Assembly: GCA_914767885.1 (NCBI GenBank) | Contig: CAJZBQ010000018.1 | Location: forward strand, 248,001-312,000 | Source: Blepharisma stoltei | Taxonomy: Eukaryota; Ciliophora; Heterotrichea; Heterotrichida; Blepharismidae | Reading direction: 5' to 3' | DNA: 64,000 nt | Shown here: positions 1-10,779 of the stretch, in pieces | How the letters are laid out: the number at the start of each line of letters is the position of its first letter | Numbering within the stretch: the first letter of the stretch is position 1 | Position numbers and translations under genes: made by a program | The notes under the pieces: generated by a model | What the model saw: the letters and a program-made list of their open reading frames with translations, nothing else | Database searches by the model: none | Told to the model about the DNA's origin: nothing

Positions 1-66
1 CCTATTTTAAGCCTAATTATTAAATTTCATAAGAAGAATAGGTTAATTTGATTTTTTATTTAGTTA

Positions 67-1194
67 ATGGAACAACCATTCTATGTGAAAAGTGACAATT
101 TTGCCCCAGCTCAAAAGAAATCGATAAATGTTGCAGAAGCTTATGATTTAGAGGAATCTTCTCCTTTTACTTCAATTTTTGTTAATAAAGATCCAAAGAA
201 AATTAATGATCCTCAAGAGAAAAATAAAGAAATATTTGCATCACCTGAGAGACCAGAATTAACAATAGCAGATCTAGAGCCTCCTTCAACAGAAAGAAAC
301 TTACTTGCACTTGCCAAAAGTTCAAGGGCGAGCGATACTTTTGCGCTATCAAAAACGACTGATGGGAGTTTATTAAAAAGCAAGCTAAGTGTAAGATTTT
401 CAGACACAGATCAGTCAGGACAGATAACTCCTATATCAATAATTGAAGAAAAAAAGTCAGCCAACAGTTTAGATACCATAGAAAATACTTACCCCCCCTC
501 CATGAGCAACAAAATCATTGGAAAATCCCTAAAATCTACCCTACTTGAGCGATCAAAAAATTATTATGAAAAAATGTTTGAAATAAAGTGATATTTATTA
601 TAATGTAACCCTGCTAATTCTTTGTAGATATTACAAATTAAATTTATTTTTGCTTTAAAGTTATTTCGAATTGAGATTTTTAAATTTGAAAAAAAAATTA
701 CTGAAGACTTACTTATATATAAATTTTTTAAAATCAATTAATCCGAGCAAAATATTTGGTCCACTTACAAAGGGGAGAGTTACGATAATTTAAAACAAAA
801 AGAAACAAAGCATCTAGAAATCGCACGGCCTCATTGCCCAACTTGTAGATGCGCTTTGGAGTTGCCTGAAAAGCAACATGAAAATGAGAAAGCGTCACTT
901 GGGGTATCTGAAAGGGATATTAAATATTTATCAAGCCTTGGGTCTTCGTCTTTGCTAAAATCTAATTATCCTGGATATTTACAATTTGAGTCTCCGGTTA
1001 TTCAGAAAATTCAAAGACCTTATTCTTCTCCAATAAAGCTAGATAGCCAGAAAACTCCAAGAATCTATATATCGCCTATATACAACCCTGCCACATCACC
1101 TAGTCATATTTTCCGAGAAAGGCTAAATCGAAGAATTTTATCTTTTGAAAAAAATAGTCCAAATGGTTATAATTTGTATCGTAAAACTTATTAA
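67..1194 (+). CDS. Hypothetical protein, interrupted by a degenerate MITE-like IES
   Basis: I do not recognise the family. The first part (67-591) is a low-complexity, charged, Ser/Pro/Lys-rich protein. An in-frame TGA at 589-591 is read as Trp. The frame is then broken by 592-780, whose right half resembles MITE family 1. Joining TA 592-593 to TA 781-782 gives K-W-Y-D-N-L-K and continues through HCPTCRC, a small CxxCxC cluster at about codon 196, to TAA at 1192-1194. The downstream part has Ser/Pro/Tyr-rich motifs (SPIYNPATSPSHIF). The two halves could instead be separate genes, but 856-1194 has no ATG near its start and stays open upstream to the IES edge. That one gene spans the insert is an inference. 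Confidence 0.55.
592..780. mobile_element. IES, decayed right half of MITE family 1
   Basis: This 189 bp segment interrupts the preceding coding frame. It is flanked by TA at 592-593 and 781-782. Its interior (T-rich, then AAATTTGAAAAAAAAATT) and its right end (AAAGGGGAGAGTTA) match the right half of family 1 MITEs. The left terminal repeat is missing or unrecognisable. Removal restores frame. Confidence 0.5.
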
Positions 1195-1606
1195 AAAACA
1201 TTTTCCTGGTTATAAGTAATAAAATTAACGTCAAGGACATTTTTATATTTCCTTTAGATTCTATAATGGACTAAAGAAGACTTACTTTAGGAGGTTAAAA
1301 TTATAGAATTCTTTTAAAAAAATTATTTTAAGCTAAGAGTTGATTTCTTGCTTTGGCCATATAAATCTCTTATGCAAGCCTAAATCTTTGAAAGCCAAAC
1401 TGGTGTACTAAAATTAGCTCATTTCAATGCATATTATGGCTTGCTCGAAAAAAAATCAAATAGTCTTTATTTTTTTTAATATTAAAATTTTTTGCTATCA
1501 CACCAAAATTTAAACCCTTAATTTATTTCTTTCTATTATAAGCATTTCTAGAATATTCCTCCTGACTTCCATTAAATATTTTAAAGCGATTTTTATTTCA
1601 TTTTTA

Positions 1607-3833
1607 ATGGAATTAAAACACGTGTTCCTTTTGCCTATCCTATTCGCAGCAGCTCTCTACACCGAAGATGGCGCTGTAGTTCAACTCACTGAAGCTAATT
1701 TTGCTACAGAAGTGCTTAACTCTGAAGATTTTTGGATAGTCGAATTTTTTGCCCCTTGGTGTGGCCATTGTCAAAAATTAGCTCCAGAATACGAAAAAGC
1801 AGCCGAGTCTCTCAAAGGAATTGCTAAGCTTGGTGCAGTCGATATGACTAAGCATGGTGTTGTAGGCAACCCATACTCTATCCAAGGCTACCCCACTCTA
1901 AAAGTGTTTTACACAGACAAAAAAAATCCACAAGAGTATTCAGGAGGCAGAACAGCCAAATCAATTGTCAATTATGTCCTAAAGCAGCTTGGAAAAGAAG
2001 TTGAAGATGAAGAGCCAGAACCTTCCAACGCTCCTCTCTACACAGAAGATGGTTCTATTGTTCACCTCACAGAGGCCAATTTCGCTACAGAAGTGCTTAA
2101 CTCTGAAGATTTTTGGATTGTTGAATTTTACGCTCCTTGGTGTGGCCACTGTCAAAAATTAGCTCCAGAATACAAAAAAGCAGCTGAGTCTCTCAAAGGG
2201 ATCGCTAAGCTTGGTGCAGTTGATATGACTAAAGATGGCCTAGTAGGCACTCCTTATAATATCCAAGGCTACCCAACCCTAAAAGTATTCCACACAGACA
2301 AAAAAAATCCTCTTGATTACTCAGGAGGCAGAACAGCTAAATCAATTGTTAACTACGTCTTAAAACAGCTTGGAAAAGAGCCAGAAACCTCCAAATCGGC
2401 GCTTGTGGAAGAAGAAGTCTACGTCCTAACTGATGACAATTTTGAAAATATTGTGAAACAAAGCAAAGATGTGTGGCTTATTGATTTCTATGCACCTTGG
2501 TGTGGACACTGTAAAAGCTTAGCTCCTGAGTTTGCAAAAGCAGCAGCTGAATTAAAAGGACAAGTCAAATTAGGAAAAGTTGATGTCACTGAAAACACTG
2601 AATTGGCTGAAAAATTCAAAGTCTCTGAATACCCGACACTTAAAATTTTCCCACCAGAAAATAAAGAAGAATATGAAGCTTTTATTAATGCGAGAAGCTC
2701 TGATGTGATTGTAAAGACTGCACTGGAAAAACTTGATTCTTATGGGGTATCAATACCGATTTCACAATTCACAAAACTAGAAGTCCTTCAAAAAAATTGC
2801 GAGAAAAATGTATAGAAAATTCCTGGGGATAGCGCAGAATACGCTATCCCCAGGACCAACCGGGATCGGATCCCACATGGAACGAGGGTTCCATGTGTGG
2901 ATCCATTTTTGACACGTGAAAGTAAATATCTCACATGTCAAAAATGGATCCACACATGGAACCCCCGTTCCATGTGTGGATCCGATCCCGGTGGTCCTGG
3001 GGATAGCGTATTCCGCGCTATCCCCAGGAATTTAGTATATGTATTATAGGATTTTTACCACATATTTATGACAGTTCTGCTGAAGAGAGAAAATTAAGTT
3101 TAATCATTTGGTGTTTGTGATATCTAGTGAATCTCCCAAAAAGGGATTAGGCTAAATTAATAATGTTTCGGAGTTTTTTGCACCTAAAATATCATAAATA
3201 TTCCTTCACTCATCTCACTAGCGTAACTGTGCATTTTACTTGGTGTCTTGTCTTAGCTCCTGTGCTTGCTTCGCCTAAACGTTATCTCAAGTGTGCTAAC
3301 AGATACATCATAAGCCTTTCCAAATATCCAAAGACTTAGGCTAGAGAGCTCTATCCCCCTCCCCTTAACTTTTTGATATATCTATATATAGGTTCTCTGA
3401 CAAGAAAGGGCTTCAAAATAATAAAAATGAACTTAGAATAGAAATTTTGGCTAGCAAAATTTCATATGCATCAGCATTTCATTATTATACCGAAGAAAGA
3501 AACAGATATTTAGAAGTTTTCCAAGAATTAGTTAAAAAGAACAGAGGAAAACCTATTTCATTTTTGTGGGCACAAGCAGGAGACCATTATAAGTTTGAAC
3601 AAATGGTCGGAGTAGGGATGGGATACCCAGCTGTTATAGCAATTAGCTTGCCGAAATCAAGATTTGCACTCATGAGAGCAGCATTTAGCATGCAAGAAGT
3701 AAACTCATTTGTGAACAAAATTTTAATTGGAGGAGTTTCTTTACAGGAATTTAAAGAGCTTCCAAAAATTGCAGAAGTGGAAGCTTGGGATGGAAAGGAC
3801 AAACAACCAGAATATAGATCAGAAGACTTATAA
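1607..3833 (+). CDS. PDIA6-like: Protein disulfide isomerase, P5/PDIA6 type, with three thioredoxin domains
   Basis: An ER oxidoreductase that forms and rearranges disulfide bonds. The ATG at 1607 opens a hydrophobic signal peptide (HVFLLPILFAAALY). Three thioredoxin domains follow, each with the CGHC active site (WCGHCQ, WCGHCQ, WCGHCK). The first two are nearly identical, so they probably arose by recent tandem duplication. The frame appears to end at TAG 2813-2815, but the P5-specific C-terminal domain (FLWAQAGDHYKFEQ, GYPAVIAISLPKSRFAL, VEAWDGKD) lies at 3447-3833 with no start of its own. Removing 2811-3438 between TA repeats joins NCEKNV to EILASKISY in frame, as expected for P5. The protein then ends SEDL, an ER-retention-like tetrapeptide. 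Without excision the product would lack this tail and the retrieval signal. Confidence 0.9.
2811..3438. mobile_element. 628-bp IES in the PDI gene containing a long GC-rich palindrome
   Basis: TA at 2811-2812 and 3439-3440 bound a segment whose loss reconnects the PDI frame. Inside, 2821-3029 is a nearly perfect inverted repeat of about 95 bp per arm (CCTGGGGATAGCG ... CGCTATCCCCAGG) with nested GGATCC-containing stems. This is far more GC-rich than its surroundings. The rest (3030-3438) is AT-rich and shows no coding sign. The left end reads TATAGAAAATT. Confidence 0.75.
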
Positions 3834-3929
3834 GTAATGATTAATACTTAAATAGAATAAGAAAATTTTAGACTAAAAGACATGACTTCAAATATTTTAA
3901 AAATAAAATCATTTTTATTTATGCAACTT

Positions 3930-4620
3930 TTAGAGCTGCTGATGCAGCATTTCTCTTAATTTTTCATCAGCGATTCCAAATCATAAAACAAAAACTTCAA
4001 ATCACACCACATAACTCCCCAACTCAGCTCAACAGACCATAGCATATCATCACACATTCCAAACCACTTCACAAATTCTACTGGCAGTAGCAGCAACTCC
4101 ATATATTTTAGGCATCCTTTTTTTAAACATTACTTCAAACATTTCACAATTTCTTCGTACACTATCTTTAAATGATTCATAAAAAGAGTTCAGATGTGAT
4201 TTCTGATACTCAGCATTGTTTTCAACTTCATCTCTTTTTCAGATCCTCCTATTCGACTCAAGGGTTGCCCTCATCATTTCTTCTGTAAAAATTCAAATCC
4301 ACACTTTTCGCAGACATTTCCCCCTAATACGTCTTCGCTTACACCGTTTCTAAGCCTTCAGCTTCAGCAGCAGTGCCCACATCTGAAGCATCTAAATATT
4401 TATCTCCAAAAATTTCATATTTATTTGCAGCGGCACCTTCATAACCCAAGCCTCTTTAGCGCATCATTGTCAGCATCTACAAATCTTTTAATCCTCTATC
4501 TATCAGTAAGCTGAAAGCCAAATCCATTTCTCATCCAAGCTACTCTAGCATTCAAAAACAATTTCTACATCAAAACCCAAATTTTAGCACCAGCACCTTT
4601 CAAAATTTTCCATCATTTGA
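3930..4620 (-). pseudogene. Decayed or unresolved coding remnant
   Basis: The minus strand is purine-rich with coding-like amino-acid content, but in several frames. From upstream to downstream the stretches include VAWMRNGFGFQLTD, RIKRFVDADNDALK, GYEGAANKYEIFGDKY, VLGGNVCEKCGFEFLQ and NNAEYQKSHLNSFYESFK. Two overlapping frames stay open to the end near 3930-3970. In-frame TAG/TAA codons and frame changes separate the stretches. No 15-16 nt GTAA...TAG introns or TA-bounded segments that I could find repair them. It is either a pseudogene or a gene with inserts I could not place. No family was recognised. The flanks 3834-3929 and 4621-4951 hold nothing else I can support. Confidence 0.35.
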
Positions 4621-4951
4621 AAAATATAAAAAATAAATCATATTATCACTAATAGAGATTAAAACAGACTATAAATGCAAGATGCTTAATTCTTTATTTA
4701 AGCACACTTACTTCAATAACAAAAATACAAGCTTAAAATCGTAATATTCACTACAGATGGCGAGTTATATAATAATATATAGTTTATATATAAGTATTTT
4801 TGGATGCTCCAATTTAATGATTTGCTTAACCCTTTTGATAAATTTATTTACAGTAGAATAGATCGTCCATTATTGAATCTTATCAGATTTTCTTTCATTA
4901 TTTAATATATCACGTTTTAATAGGTTGTCGAAATAAATATTAAAATTAGCC

Positions 4952-6353
4952 ATGCGTTGCTGCTCTCTTAACTGGCTTAAATTTATATTATTCGAATCCT
5001 CAATTATCCAAATTGTAAGCTGTTATTTAGGGAACTGGAGCATTTATCATCTATGTAGGCGTGAGTTGTCTTAGTGCACCATTAGTTATCGCAATAGACA
5101 AAGAATGGGTAGGCGCCGTTTTAATTGTAATTGGAATTTTTATGCTGATTTTTACCGCTTTTGCAGCATATGGGACTTACTATGAAAAGAAATGATGTCT
5201 TTGTTCTTATATGTTTGTTGCGTTTTGGTCAGGCTCTCTCCTACTAACTTTTGGGATTGCTTGTTTATGGGGTCGAGCATATGCTGGACAATATTTAGGA
5301 AGTGATGATAACTGTTATAGTTTAAAAGCCCTTACTCCCTCCTCCGTGAGTGAGCAAAACTATTAGATTAATCTCTATTTTTTACCAAAAGCCCACCTCC
5401 GTGAGTAAAAACAATTTTTTAATATAAAAATTTTTATGAAAAAAAGTGATAATTATTAAATTGAAATCTCTAGCTAACTCTGTTTAATTTTAACCAGCTT
5501 GCATTTTAAAACATAAATTTTTTACAAATTAATTAAATATGCTTTCCAATTGGATTTTTTAAAATTTCGAAAAAAAATATATAAATTTTAAAAATAATAT
5601 CCCCTCCAACAAAATTTTTTCGTTCGCTCACAAAGGGGAGTTAGAAAAGCTTCAGACACTGTTATTAGAGCAGGAAGTATTATGTGCACTATTTTCTGCC
5701 CATGCAATCTAAAGCCAACTACACATGTAAATCTTTACGCTAATCAAACTTTTATTCATGGGCCAGCTACCAAGATACAAAATTGTGATACTTGCTGGAA
5801 TATTGAATATTATCCAGCTACTACACAAGCTTTATTAGTCGCTTGAATGAAAAAATATTTAAAAATAGATGTGACGCCAAGCAACTGTGTAATACCTGAT
5901 GATGCTTTTTCAGATACTTATCTAGGGGATTATGCTAAATATTTGCCTTTGTTAAAATATGTGGAAAACACTTTTAGCTGCTCTGGGATTTGTGTTATGG
6001 AGAATGTCTTTCTGTTTACCGATATTAATAGAGGGACTCCAAATGGAAATTGTAGGCAAAAAGTATATGAGTGGGTGAATTGGATTACATTAAAATTTGG
6101 GGTTACTAATATTGTATTTGGGTGCATTCAAGTAAGAATTATTTAGATTTTTGGTATGATAATTGCATTTATGATTAGGCGGAAAATCAAAATCCAAACT
6201 GGGATTGAATGTCAAAGCAATGTTGTTGACACTGAAAATGGAATTAGTGAAAAGCAAGGACTTGATGAGAATGTCACTTATACTTATACTCAAACTGATA
6301 ATGATGCCACTAATAGAGAAATCACTACCAAAGATATCGTCAATTTTGAATAA
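4952..6353 (+). CDS. Tetraspanin-like four-pass membrane protein
   Basis: The ATG at 4952 begins MRCCSLNWLKFILFESS, a Cys-rich juxtamembrane start typical of tetraspanins. Transmembrane segments follow: FILFESSIIQIGTGAFIIYV, then VGAVLIVIGIFMLIFTAFAA, then MFVAFWSGSLLLTFGIACLW. A large Cys-rich loop follows (FCPC, NCDTCW, SNCV, FSCSGIC, GNCRQ), and the fourth segment is GVTNIVFGCIQ-IFGMIIAFMI. The coding segments are 4952-5014, 5031-5332, 5642-6131 and 6147-6353. Two introns (16 and 15 nt) and one MITE-derived IES must be removed. TGA codes Trp at 5195-5197 and 5845-5847. A canonical CCG motif is not seen, so the call rests on topology and loop cysteines. Stop is TAA. Confidence 0.75.
5015..5030 (+). 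other. 16-nt spliceosomal intron
   Basis: GTAAGCTGTTATTTAG. Its removal joins SSIIQ to IGTGAF in the tetraspanin-like gene. Removing 16 nt is the only way the ATG at 4952 reaches the downstream frame. Confidence 0.85.
5333..5641. mobile_element. IES, MITE family 1 (degenerate copy)
   Basis: This 309 bp insert starts TTACTCCCTCCTCCGTGAG and ends AAAGGGGAGTTA, with a TTA repeat at both junctions. It has the family 1 interior. Excision joins NCYSLKAL to RKASDTVIRAG in the tetraspanin-like gene. Confidence 0.85.
6132..6146 (+). other. 15-nt spliceosomal intron
   Basis: GTAAGAATTATTTAG. Splicing joins VFGCIQ to IFGMIIAFMI and completes the fourth membrane segment of the tetraspanin-like protein. 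Unspliced RNA would stop at TAG inside the intron. Confidence 0.9.
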
Positions 6354-6468
6354 CTCCAACTTAAATTAATAATTTGAGAATTCACATATTATATATAGTT
6401 TTTATTGTTCAAAAATGCATAAAAGAAATAAAATAATGCTGAGACAATTAGATTTATTTGGAATTAAC

Positions 6469-9400
6469 TTAAGAAGTATATAAATACTTTGGAATTTTAT
6501 CTTCCTCTTCATCTTTCATCAAGCTTGCCTCCAGATCTTCTGTTGGGATGCTTTCAATTTTATTATGAGAAATCTCCTGATCTTCATGTCTTCTTTTTTC
6601 CAGTCTTTCTTGTGCAGGATTAATATTCGGCTGGCTTTTAACTCTTGACATAGCATTGAGGCTAGGTTTTGGAATTTCTACAGATTCCAAGTCCCAAATT
6701 TCATCTGCATACTCTTTTATAGTGCGATCACTTGAAAATCTCCCCATATTTAACGCTCCCGTAATCGACATCCTAAGCCATTGATCTTGATTTTTATAAG
6801 TCGCATCAGCTTCAGCTTGTTTTTCAATATAAGAATAAAAATCAGACTTGACAAGGTACACATCATTATGCTCAAGTGACTCAATAAGTGATGATAATTC
6901 TTTCGGGTTGCCAAAAGTCCCATTTTTGACTGCATCAAAGAGTTTTTGTAAGCGAGTCCCTGCTGGCTGCCCACTATGCTGTCTAAGTTTATCAACCTCG
7001 TGGACTCTTGCACCAAATATAAATGAGTTTTGGATACCGACGTCTTCTACAATTTCTACGTTGGCGCCATCCATTGTTCCCATTATGATGGCTCCATTCA
7101 TCACAAATTTCATGTTGCTGGTTCCTGATGCTTCAGTTCCTGCAGTAGAAATTTGTTCAGTCAGGTCAGCGGCTGGGATGATAATTTGTGCACTAGAAAC
7201 GCAGTAGTTTGGAAGGAAGACGACTTTCATCAGGTCACCTATATCAGGATCATTGTTAACGACATCTCCAATTGAATTGATAAGTTTGATGATTTTTTTG
7301 GCAGCAATATAGCCTGGAGCTGCTTTTCCTCCTACCATAAAGACTCTTTTAACTTGTTTTGCTCTATCATCAACACTCATTGCTTTGAGGGTAAAGTATC
7401 TATGAATCATATAAAGAGCAAATAAGTTTTGTCTCTTGTATTCATGGATTCTTTTTACCATAATGTCAAACATTGCGTCAGTAGGCACTCTGATTCCACA
7501 CTCTTTTTCAATCCAGCGGGCCAATCTTTCTTTATTTTGCTGCTTTGCGAGTCTGAATTCTTCTTTAAATTCTTCATTATCAATAAATCTCATCAAGGAT
7601 TTGGTTTCAGTAAGGTCTGATAGCCAGCTATTAGATTCGAGGTATTTTTGGTAGAGGTCTGAAAGAGGCTTATTTGAACATTTAATCCATCTTCTTGGGG
7701 TGACTCCGTTGGTTTTATTTTGGAATTTGTTAGGGAAGTACTCGTGGAATCTAGCAAATAGCTGAGTTTTTAGAAGGTTGGAATGAAGGGCTGCAACACC
7801 ATTTACGGCATGAGATCCAACAATGCAGAGATTAGCCATACGGACTGTCTTTGGTCTTGATTCTTCAATGAGGGACATGTAGCCCATGATATCAAATTTT
7901 TTAGGATCGTTGGCATATCTTAAGTAATTTTTGGCATTAGGGAATTGACATATATAAAAATAGTATATAAAAAATATGTGCAAACCTCCTCACCATATCT
8001 TTGGCCAACCTGGTTCATAAAGTGGAAATTGATCAGATAAATAATCTCCAAATGCCTTGGAAGAAGCCTTTCAAAGAGCTCAATACTCCATTTTTCCAAA
8101 GCTTCGGGCATAACTGTATGATTGGTATAGCTAAATACCTTATAGCAAATATTCCAAGCTCTTTGCCACTCTAGTCCATACTTATCCACTAAAACTCTAA
8201 CTCTTCCCTTTTAAGATCGAGCAAAAAACTATGGAAAAATTAATCTCCATTCCGAATAAGCAAAAAATTTTTTTTATAAAAAAAATTTACATATAAATAA
8301 TGATTCTTATAATAATATCTACAGTTAATTCATTAAAATTCAGACAAACTGCATTTTAAAACAAATCTGAAATGAATTAGATTTTCCCTAAAACATTTCA
8401 ATGGATTTCCAAAATCGAGGGAAAAAAAAATATATCATTTTAATATAAATTTTTTAAAAATAATAATTATCATCCTTTTAAGAATTAGCAAATAGTTATC
8501 TCAATTAAAATAGAGTAAGCAGCTCTGGTATAGAAATCGCAGGATGCGTATCATTTAGCTGAATCGCCACTTTGTCAGGAAATTCTTCCCAATCTCTTGA
8601 TTTCTTTAAAAATCTTCGAATAACATCTTGTATGGTTGCACAGCAGAAGAAATATTGTTGTCTAAGTCTCAGTTCTTTCCCACTTGGTGTTGAATCATTA
8701 GGATAAAGCACCGAAGTGATATATTCAGCTTTTTGCCTTGTTTCAATAGCTCTGAAATAATCTCCTTGGTTAAAGCTTTGGAAATCAAATTCATTAGTAG
8801 GGATTGATTTCCATAATCTTAAGTTAATAGTATTGAAAGTGTCATATCCAGGTATTGGGTTATCATAGGCTACAGCTTTAACTGTTTCGCTTGGGATCCA
8901 ATTTGATTTTTCTACGCCATTTTCCCACCTTTTTTCAACTCTTCCTCCGAAGTATACATCATATGACACATCAGAGCGTTCAATTTCCCAAGGGTTCATC
9001 TGTGCAAGCCAGTAGTCAGGCATTTCGACCTGGTAGCCTTTGACAATCATCTGTCTGAAAATTCCATAATCATATCTAATCCCATACCCCCAAGCTGGAT
9101 AGTCTAAAGTGGCTAAAGAGTCTAAGAAGCAAGATGCAAGTCTTCCAAGACCTCCATTTCCAAGGCCAGGATCGACTTCTTCGTCATAGAGCTCTTCCAG
9201 CTTGTAGCCTACTTCTTCAAGAGCTTCTCTATATTTATCTTCAAGGCCTAAATTTACCAAAGCGTTTTGCATTGATCTGCCGATAAGAAACTCAATTGAC
9301 ATGTAGTAGACTCGCTTTTTGTCTTCTGCTGTAAAAAGCTGCTGGGTGTCATTCCAGCTTTCAATTAGTCTGTCTCTAATTGAAAGAGCTGTAGCTTTGA

Positions 9401-9864
9401 AACAGGAATTTTTATCAAAATTGAAACGAGTGCGAGCCAAAGTATACTCGACGTGGGCTACAATTGATTTTTGAATTGTGGATTTTTCAGAGTCTATGTA
9501 TAGCTTAGGATTTCTTATTGCTCGCCTAGGCTACTAATTGAGACTGAAATTGTTGAGTTATTTGAGCAAAATTTGTGCAAGAGTTGAAATATAATGCAAT
9601 TTTAGCTTGTTGGGACTTTTTGGTTCAAATAGTTCGATTTCCAATTGGAGCAATAAGCTGCCCTGAGCTATATTCTGCCATAAGTTCCCAGAGTTTTTCA
9701 TTAGCTTCTTCTCCTCTCATGACGGAATCAAATTCTGGGCGATAAAGTTTTTGGGCTGACAACTCAACTCTCGATGAATGACGACTGCCTTTGCGACGAA
9801 AGCCAGAGCCTTCTTCATCGACAAATACTCCAGAGCTGTAGCGTTTATCTGATCGCTCCACCAT
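6469..9864 (-). CDS. Glycogen phosphorylase
   Basis: Cleaves alpha-1,4-glucan with phosphate to give glucose-1-phosphate; a PLP-dependent family 35 glycosyltransferase. Start ATG is 9864-9862 and stop TAA is 6469-6471. Family signatures in order: TLARTRFNFDK, LGNGGLGRLASCFLDSLATL, NDTHPAISIPELL, YTNHTVMPEALEKW, MSLIEE, NGVTPRRW, VGGKAAPGY, and the PLP-lysine region EASGTSNMKFVMNGA followed by GTMDGANVEI. Two IESs break it. Removing 8198-8515 joins IPELL to RVLVDKYGLEW exactly as in the family. Removing 7916-7974 joins GEEVCTY to ANDPKK. The acidic and basic C-terminal tail after about position 6690 is longer than in animal enzymes. One spot near 9500-9525 is unresolved. TGA Trp occurs in the N-terminal part (NRTI-W-TKK). 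Confidence 0.92.
7916..7974. other. Short 59-bp IES in glycogen phosphorylase
   Basis: TA (TAT on both sides) at 7916 and 7975 flanks a 59 bp AT-rich segment. The upstream frame runs into a stop if it is kept. Removal gives GEEVCTYANDPKKFDIMGY leading into the conserved MSLIEE. The exact TA pair is inferred; other TAs lie nearby. Confidence 0.6.
8198..8515. mobile_element. IES, MITE family 1 (strongly degenerate)
   Basis: This 318 bp AT-rich insert lies in glycogen phosphorylase, with TA at 8198-8199 and 8516-8517. Ends TAACTCTTCCC and GAGTAAG and interior blocks (ACAGTTAATTC, TGCATTTTAAAACA) are recognisable from family 1. Excision restores PELLRVLVDKYGLEW. Confidence 0.85.
9500..9525 (-). 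other. Unresolved frame-breaking segment (odd intron or mini-IES)
   Basis: The N-terminal frame of glycogen phosphorylase (...QQFQSQLVA) meets TAG here, while the next frame starts NPKLYIDSEKSTIQKSIV. Removing 19 nt bridges the frames, either between two TA dinucleotides or as GTCTC...CTAG. Neither the usual 15-16 nt intron size nor the usual IES size fits. Confidence 0.4.
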
Positions 9865-10779
9865 TATATTTAATCAATTTAGATCAATTCAAGCTAATTG
9901 TGAGAAAAATAAGGTTTTATATTTTAAAATTTTTTATTTAGCAATAACTATTCAATATAGATTAGATTAAGATTTTGTTCTAGCTGGTCTTAGAGGTTTA
10001 TTTGAACCCCTCACTCTCTACCGCAGGCTTCAGGCTCAAGTAGCCCTAATCGCCGGCGACCCGATGTTTTACCATAGCACCAACTCTTCCAATTCCTGAT
10101 AGTGTTCAGGGTATGGAAAAAGCGTCTTATTGCCTCCTTCTTGTCTATCTGCCTGATACAGGCATAATATTGATTCCCAGAAGTGTGCGCCGACATTACT
10201 CTTTGGGTACATCGTTTGTAGGTCAAAGAAAAAAGCCTGTCGAGGAGTCCCGACAAGGAAAAAAACCTACCCTGAACTACCTCAAAGTATCGGATCCACT
10301 TACCTGGGATCAACTCACCAGTTTCCCTGAAACTATAGACCATTGGCATACTTTAAAAAGTATTCAATATAAAGAATATATTTTCCAATCAATAAATATG
10401 ATTTTGATAATAAAATATGATTTCTGAATATTTTAGAGGATATCAATAAATTTAAACTTTTCATCACAATTTATCTGATATTTCTGAGGCTCCGATATAG
10501 ATAACCTCTTAGATAGCATTTTAATAATGCAATTAGTTAATTAAAGAACATATTAGAGCGAAGAGGCACTTTTATGTTGATCACTTCATTAATAAGCATT
10601 TAGAGTGAATTTGATTCTAGTCGTTTAGCACACTGAATAAAAATAAAATACAAACAAAATCATCAATATAAAAATTTACATAATATTTATCAATCGATAT
10701 AAAATATTATTTTTTGATAATTTCTTTTCTTTCTTTCTTTATCTCTAACCTCTATTCATACACCTCTAATTTTATTTTT
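9865..10779. other. Intergenic region between glycogen phosphorylase and CDPK
   Basis: Mostly AT-rich non-coding DNA. It contains the SINE-like family A copy described separately (about 9975-10345). Open frames on both strands inside that copy show no family resemblance and are not called genes. Confidence 0.6.
9975..10345 (-). mobile_element. SINE-like repeat, family A (divergent copy)
   Basis: A GC-richer segment in AT-rich intergenic DNA. On the minus strand it shares blocks with the copies at 34083, 36880 and 60401, such as ATTATGCCTG, CCCTGAACACTATCAGG and a GAGCCTGAAGC block. Its right end (CAAATAAACC) parallels CTGAAATAAACCC of the 60-kb copy. No open frame in it is shared with other copies. 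Confidence 0.6.

Noticed and set aside
856-1194. Separate small gene starting at TTG 856
   Set aside because: TTG starts are not expected in this nuclear genome, and the frame is open upstream to the IES edge; treated as the 3' part of the first gene.
6848-7207. Plus-strand ORF of 119 codons
   Set aside because: Lies opposite the glycogen phosphorylase coding strand across its most conserved region; a shadow ORF.
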